A stretch of 7,930 nt of DNA from Verrucomicrobiales bacterium (GTDB lineage Bacteria > Verrucomicrobiota > Verrucomicrobiia > Limisphaerales > SXQI01), in NCBI GenBank assembly GCA_028293365.1, contig JAQGOX010000529.1, positions 1 to 7,930 on the forward strand, in the 5' to 3' direction. The notes under the pieces were generated by a model. That model saw only the letters and a list, made by a program, of their open reading frames with translations, did no database searches and had not been told where the DNA came from. Position 1 is the stretch's first letter. The number at the start of each line of letters is the position of its first letter. The translations under genes and the position numbers were made by a program. Shown here piece after piece: positions 1-5,000 of the stretch.

Positions 1-234
1 TGTTCCTGTATAGGTAGTTCGAAATGGCTCATCACGCACGAGACTGTTCGGTCCCGTGTATGAAGCTCCAAAAACATCGTGCTTTTGAGAGATTGTGGTC
101 GCTTGAAAATGGATTGCCCAATTTTCATTTGTCTTGACCGGAGGGTGTTCCACTTTCTCGTGTGCGCCCTGGCCCGAGGTTGTGATGGATAGAGTCAAAC
201 AAGCGATCGACAACATCCAAATGAGAGTTTTCAT
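1..234 (-). CDS. Carbohydrate porin, OprB family (N-terminal part, continues past left edge)
   Basis: Reading the minus strand from an ATG at 234-232 gives 78 residues with no stop to the window edge, so the gene is truncated by the window rather than broken. Residues 1-24 form a signal peptide: MKT, a hydrophobic stretch LIWMLSIACLTLSITT, then a small-residue region around SGQGA. The mature start contains NWAIHFQATTISQ (residues 38-50) followed by YTGPNSL (residues 59-65). The pattern W-x-x-H-x-Q-x-T-x-x-x-Q ... Y-x-GPNSL is the hallmark N-terminus of OprB-type carbohydrate-selective porins. These are outer-membrane beta-barrels that let sugars diffuse into the periplasm. The ATG is chosen because the signal peptide begins there; no convincing Shine-Dalgarno precedes it. 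It is transcribed away from the secreted-protein gene at 425. The barrel itself lies outside the window, so substrate and completeness cannot be judged. Confidence 0.82.
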   Translation of the reverse strand, partial: MKTLIWMLSIACLTLSITTSGQGAHEKVEHPPVKTNENWAIHFQATTISQKHDVFGASYTGPNSLVRDEPFRTTYTGT

Positions 235-424
235 TTTTAAGTCCGCAGCCCGCTCTATGATTCGATACCAGGATGAGCCACTGCATCCCAGCGCGCCGGG
301 GACCCTATCAATGTCGGCTGCAAATCGCCAGTGTACGGTTACCATTTTACGCCAAGTGGATTCCCTTATGGATTTATTTTGAATGTTGAACATACTACGA
401 ACCAAAAGAGTGGGATCCAATGGT
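235..424. promoter_or_regulatory. Divergent intergenic region between porin and secreted-protein genes
   Basis: About 190 bases separate the porin start (minus, 234) from the preferred start of the plus-strand gene (425). The region must hold the 5' signals of both genes unless a promoter lies inside a coding region. I see no consensus sigma70 promoter, no clear operator palindrome and no strong Shine-Dalgarno in either direction. The only weak elements are TTGAAC at 386-391, without a good -10 at proper spacing, and an AT-rich patch near 367-384. The role is inferred from gene orientation, not from a recognised motif. Confidence 0.4.
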
Positions 425-2002
425 ATGAAATTTGGGAATATGCGATCGATCCTTGCTTTTATATTGATCTTTTTGGCGCGAACAGTTTTGGCTGAAACCA
501 GCGTTCGAATCGGGCAGAATTTTACAGGAGCCGTGTTTGGAACAGATTCACAGGCTACTCCGGCCGACGGTAATGGAGCGGTTGGTCCGAATCATTTCGT
601 CCAATTCTTGAACGGCAATTTCACAGTCTTCGATAAGAGGACGGGCAGTTCGGTGATTAAAATTACTGATGAGACATTTTGGGCGAACGCCGGTGTGACA
701 CTGACTGCATCCCTTTCTATAAGTGATCCTCGACTTATTTTTGACGTTTATTCACAACGCTGGTTTGCGGCGATGATCGACCTCCGTGTCAGTTCGCGAA
801 GTCCACAAACGAACCGCTTTTTGATCGCTGTCTCCGAGAATTCTGACCCCTCGAAAGCATGGAATGGTGCCGCTGTAAGGGCGGATTCCGTTCATGGCTA
901 TTTCGCAGACTTTCCTACGATGGGAATCGATGAAAATGGTGTTTATCTGAGCGGAGATTTATTCGACCGATTTGGGAATTCGGTGGGGCCGTTAGTGATG
1001 GCTTTTTCCAAGCCGGGCCTGCTTGCTATTCCCATCGATGTAGCCAATCGCATTTCTTCCGGTCAATTGGCCTATAGCGCGCGAGGTCAGATTCTACAGC
1101 CGACTGTGACAACGGGAAGTCCCTCCACCCCGGAGCTCTTGCTTTCTGTCGGAGATATCGGTGTGGACTTTGCGTCGCACGACACATTGATCCTGTCGTC
1201 ATTGCGAAATGGGACGAATGGAACCCTCCTCGATAACCCACTGACGATAATCGTTCCGACTTATCAAGTCCCGATCAATCCGGTTCAGCCGGGCGGCTCG
1301 GATAATCTGGACGACGGCGATGCCCGAATCGGAGCGGCAGTTCGAAGAGTGGATGACCTTGTTTACGCCGTTCATGCCATCCAGACGAACAACCATGCGG
1401 CCATCCGTTGGTATAAGCTTGATGCTGTCACTCGGAGCCTCCTGCAGGCCGGAACGATTACCGAGACGAATCTCGACCTGTTTTACCCTTCAATTGCAGC
1501 CAACGAGAAGGGGAATGTGGTGATTGGCTGTAACGGCACAAGTCCGGATGTTTTTGTCAGCTCGTTTGCAATTGTCGGAGAAACTGTTAACGGACAGCTC
1601 ACGTTTGGGCCATTGCGGCTGCTGAAGTCGGGCATTGCCAGCTACGATTTGCACGATTCCAGCGGAACAAGCAGATGGGGTGATTATTCTGCGACCTCTC
1701 TCGATCCCTCCGACCCGGGCCGGTTCTGGACGATACAAATGTACCCCGTGAACGCAACCACCTGGGCGACCCAAATCACTGAATTGATCGTGGGTGGTCC
1801 CACTTTAAACGTCGTAGATAACGGATCGTCGATCGAAATCTCGTGGCCTGATCAAACCGGGTCCGTGTTGCAATACAACACAGATTTGTCCCAACCTCTT
1901 GCCTGGCTTCCGGTGACCGAATTGCCTGTTGTTTTAAATGGTCAGGCGGTTGTGTCATTGCCACTCACTAATAGCGCGGCATTTTTTCGGCTCCTTCAAT
2001 AA
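425..2002 (+). CDS. Secreted protein of uncharacterised family, probable beta-propeller, with C-terminal beta module
   Basis: The protein has about 525 residues. The ATG at 425 is preferred because it gives a compact signal peptide: MKFGNMR, hydrophobic SILAFILIFLA, then TVLA before ETS, a V-x-A cleavage site. The in-frame ATG at 383 would add 14 residues before the signal, and the ATG at 440 would remove five; no strong Shine-Dalgarno decides. In numbering from 383, recognisable blocks are GAVGPNHFVQFLNG (65-78), DPRLIFDVYSQRWFA (115-129), DARIGAAVRR (313-322) leading to IRWYKLD (341-347), FYPSIAANEKGNVVIG (367-382) and SRWGDYSATSLDPSDP (430-445). From memory, this block order typifies a widespread unnamed family of bacterial secreted proteins, probably beta-propellers; no catalytic residues are evident. 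Residues 473-539 form a separate C-terminal module ending FFRLLQ, related to the end of the convergent giant protein. The function is unknown. The stop TAA lies six bases from the stop of the opposite gene. Confidence 0.85.
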   Translation: MKFGNMRSILAFILIFLARTVLAETSVRIGQNFTGAVFGTDSQATPADGNGAVGPNHFVQFLNGNFTVFDKRTGSSVIKITDETFWANAGVTLTASLSISDPRLIFDVYSQRWFAAMIDLRVSSRSPQTNRFLIAVSENSDPSKAWNGAAVRADSVHGYFADFPTMGIDENGVYLSGDLFDRFGNSVGPLVMAFSKPGLLAIPIDVANRISSGQLAYSARGQILQPTVTTGSPSTPELLLSVGDIGVDFASHDTLILSSLRNGTNGTLLDNPLTIIVPTYQVPINPVQPGGSDNLDDGDARIGAAVRRVDDLVYAVHAIQTNNHAAIRWYKLDAVTRSLLQAGTITETNLDLFYPSIAANEKGNVVIGCNGTSPDVFVSSFAIVGETVNGQLTFGPLRLLKSGIASYDLHDSSGTSRWGDYSATSLDPSDPGRFWTIQMYPVNATTWATQITELIVGGPTLNVVDNGSSIEISWPDQTGSVLQYNTDLSQPLAWLPVTELPVVLNGQAVVSLPLTNSAAFFRLLQ

Positions 2003-2008
2003 TGCGGT

Positions 2009-5000
2009 TCAAGGCTGATTCAGAAGACGAATTCGGAAAAATCGAAAAGACTCGCCAAGATCATCGCTGAAAGCCAGGCTCCCTCCCGTTCCCATCTGTG
2101 GATCACCGATGGGAACCCACGGACCAGCCCCCAAATCAGTCGTCGTTTCAATCTGATAGGACTGACCGGACGATGTTTGCCAGGTTAAGGAGAAGCGACC
2201 GCTTTGGATCGAGATCGATTCGAACGCAGGGCGATTATCGACAAAAACGTTTCCGGAACCCGGGGTCGGCACCAGCATGGAATAGAGGTTAGGCGCGCCA
2301 TCCGGAAAACGTCCCTCACTAATGTCCGTCTGTTGGCCGCCAAAATTGACCGTGTCAATTAGACCGCCGTTTCCCTGGTACAATCCAAGAAACGACCCGC
2401 TCTTGCTCAGTTTAAAATTAACATGCAATGCGCTGCCGGACGTCGACGCCGCGTTGTCTGCCCAAACCAGCAGAAAACGACCCGGAGCAATCGTATATCC
2501 CGCCGGTATATGAAACTTGAAATGATTGGTAGCATCATCCGTCAAATAAAGTCCCGCGAGGTTCACTGAATTCGACCCGTAGTTGTAAAGCTCGAACCAG
2601 TCATCAGCCGCACCTCCAATTGGATTTAAAATCGTTTTTTTGTTGTTGGCCATCCATTCATTGATGACCAGGGTTGCCGGTGGGACTGGGGTTCCCTGAT
2701 AGACTACGGTCATCGTACCGCTTGCTCCCGCAATAGCGTTTCCGGCCGCGTCAAATCCGACCACTTGCAAGACATTCGAGCCCTGTTGCAGTTGCGCCGC
2801 TGCCGTCCAGGCGTTCACGCTCGTCCAGGTAACCAGGATTGGAATGCCATTGACTTGAAGTGTTTCCACTTCCACTGGAGCAGTTCCACTTATGTAGGCG
2901 ACAGCGTTGGTGATCGCGACGGTCGGTTTGATTGAAAATGGTGAAGCGACGGAAGCCAATTGTGCCTGCAACGCCACCCGCCGCTGGGCAAACCACGTTT
3001 TCACCGCCGTTGGATCGGTCAGAGGCTGCCCATCGCACCATTTAATCCCATTCGCGCGAAGAGATTGATACTTCGCATCCATCACTGGGTTGGAATTGGC
3101 CGGATTGAGCGGGCCGTTCACAGCATTTTGAACTGTGCGCCAATATGCGCGCGCGAAAGGTGGATGCGCGAACATTCGCGTTATGGTTGGATCGTCGGCG
3201 TTAAACAAAGGGGCCGAACCCGGAGGATAACGGCCAGCGGCAGCGATCATCAACCAATCGAGATCGAACATGTAAAGCTGCCATTTTCCTCCGTCGGGTC
3301 GAAAGGCGTACATGTTTTTCCCGATCTCATGTCCATACGCATCAAAATTAACAATGATATGCTCGGTCGCAAAAATCCCCATCCATTCCTCAATGTCCAC
3401 CAGCGCACTTGTCGAGGAGGTGTAGGGTTCAGGGGCTGTGGAATTCACCGCATCGACCAGATTGAACAGATTTGTGTAATCGTTGACGCGGTCAGTGGAA
3501 CGATGATTCCAATTCCAACGATAGTGTTCTGTTTTCTTCGCTCCGCCTGTGGTCGTATAGTTCATAAGCCGGGGTTCTGGATCAGCCACCAGGCCTCCCC
3601 CGTCATTGAATTCAAACGCCCGGTCGATCTTAAAGAATTCGCCGCTGTTGGAATCGGGAGACCATTCTTTAACGAATCCGCCCGCCGGCTGCATCACTGC
3701 TTCAAAAACCGCCTGGCGCGCGTCGTCGGTAATTCCATTGACGTGAAGCCGAATGATATAGCGATGACTGAACGGGAGATTCAATTTGTCCGCGATCCAA
3801 TATCCCAACTGCTCCTGCATCGCAGAAGTTTCTCCTCCGTGACCTCCAGGCCAATCAAGAACGAGATCCTGTTCACCCAGGAACAAATCATCCGCAGGCA
3901 ACGTCACACTGTAGCCGCAACGACCGCACGCGGGGCCGCAATATCCTGGAGCGATATAAGGACTTCCGGCATACAATGCCTGCGTATTATAAATCACACG
4001 CTCGTTTCCGAGCACGAATGTCACGTCGAGCGGTGTGTTGTTAAGTTTGCTGCGGCCGTTCCATGTATTCAGCGTCGCTTGAGTCATCCAAATACGGTAA
4101 ACTGGAAAATTTCCGGTTGGTTGCAGTTCGCCGGTGCGAACCAGACATTCGCGAGCAGGAGCATCGTTTGGAAAAACAGAAGTTCGCGAGATGGATGCCC
4201 CATCCGTGGCTGAAATGTAATACGCCACCAAAGTCCCATTGCTTTGTGCGGGTATAACGCCCGTAAACAGCCCGTCTCCAGCCGTCGCGTCTGGCGCAAC
4301 CCCGTCGTCTTTCATCGGCACATTGGAATAGGACGTTGCGGGATCGATGCGATATTTTGCCGTGACTGAAACCAGGCCGTCCGGATCATTGACGCGTGCC
4401 GTGATTACAATCGGCTCGTTGGCTTGAGGAAGCACGGGCGCGTGCTGAACCAACGAGATCGCGGGACCACTGTTGGATTGAAAACGACTGTTAGGGGCGC
4501 CGGGTGTTCCGGGATTGCGCGGCACCGCCATTTCTCCAGCGCATTCCAGCCAATTGCCTCGAAGCCGGAATAATACTTCCGGATGGCCTTTCAACCAGCG
4601 AACCCGGGCCTGTATCGTTACGTTTTGCGCGCCCGAAGCCAGCGCGCTGGTCAAAGGGGTGCGGACGCGATTCACCTGATTGTCGCCCCGCTCCAATGCC
4701 CTTAAATGATAGGAGTGATTGCTGTTATACCCTTCTCCTGATTCGAGGCCGGAAAGTGATTCAGTGCCTTCCGCGGTCCAACCCGCCGCATCGGTTTCAA
4801 AAGTCGAATTGGCGATGCGATTAATCCCCGCTGCGTCGATCACTGCGACATTATCAATCAGACACTCACCGCTTCCCTGAAGTAGAATCTGCAGTTGGTC
4901 CGCAGCCACGTTTCCGTTATCGATGGTTCCTTTCGCGGATACCAGGGTCCATGGTGCTTTGAGCGTTTCATCGCTGTCGGCCCAATTGGCCGCGAAAGTG

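Noticed and set aside
190..234. Lipoprotein signal in the porin N-terminus (Cys at residue 12)
   Set aside because: The cysteine lies inside the hydrophobic core, too early and with a poor lipobox; a standard signal peptide fits better.
134..382. Plus-strand frame of 82 codons ahead of the secreted-protein gene
   Set aside because: It needs a TTG start, its protein has no recognisable features, and it overlaps the well-supported porin N-terminus on the opposite strand.
383..385. ATG at 383 as the start of the secreted-protein gene
   Set aside because: It would place a 20-residue leader before the hydrophobic core. The ATG at 425 gives a normal signal peptide. It cannot be excluded, as no strong ribosome-binding site distinguishes the two.
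2960..4213. Long plus-strand frame of 417 codons antisense to the CotH region
   Set aside because: Its translation is rich in R, H, C and I with no domain or signal peptide, as expected of a shadow frame. The minus-strand frame has clear CotH motifs over the same bases.
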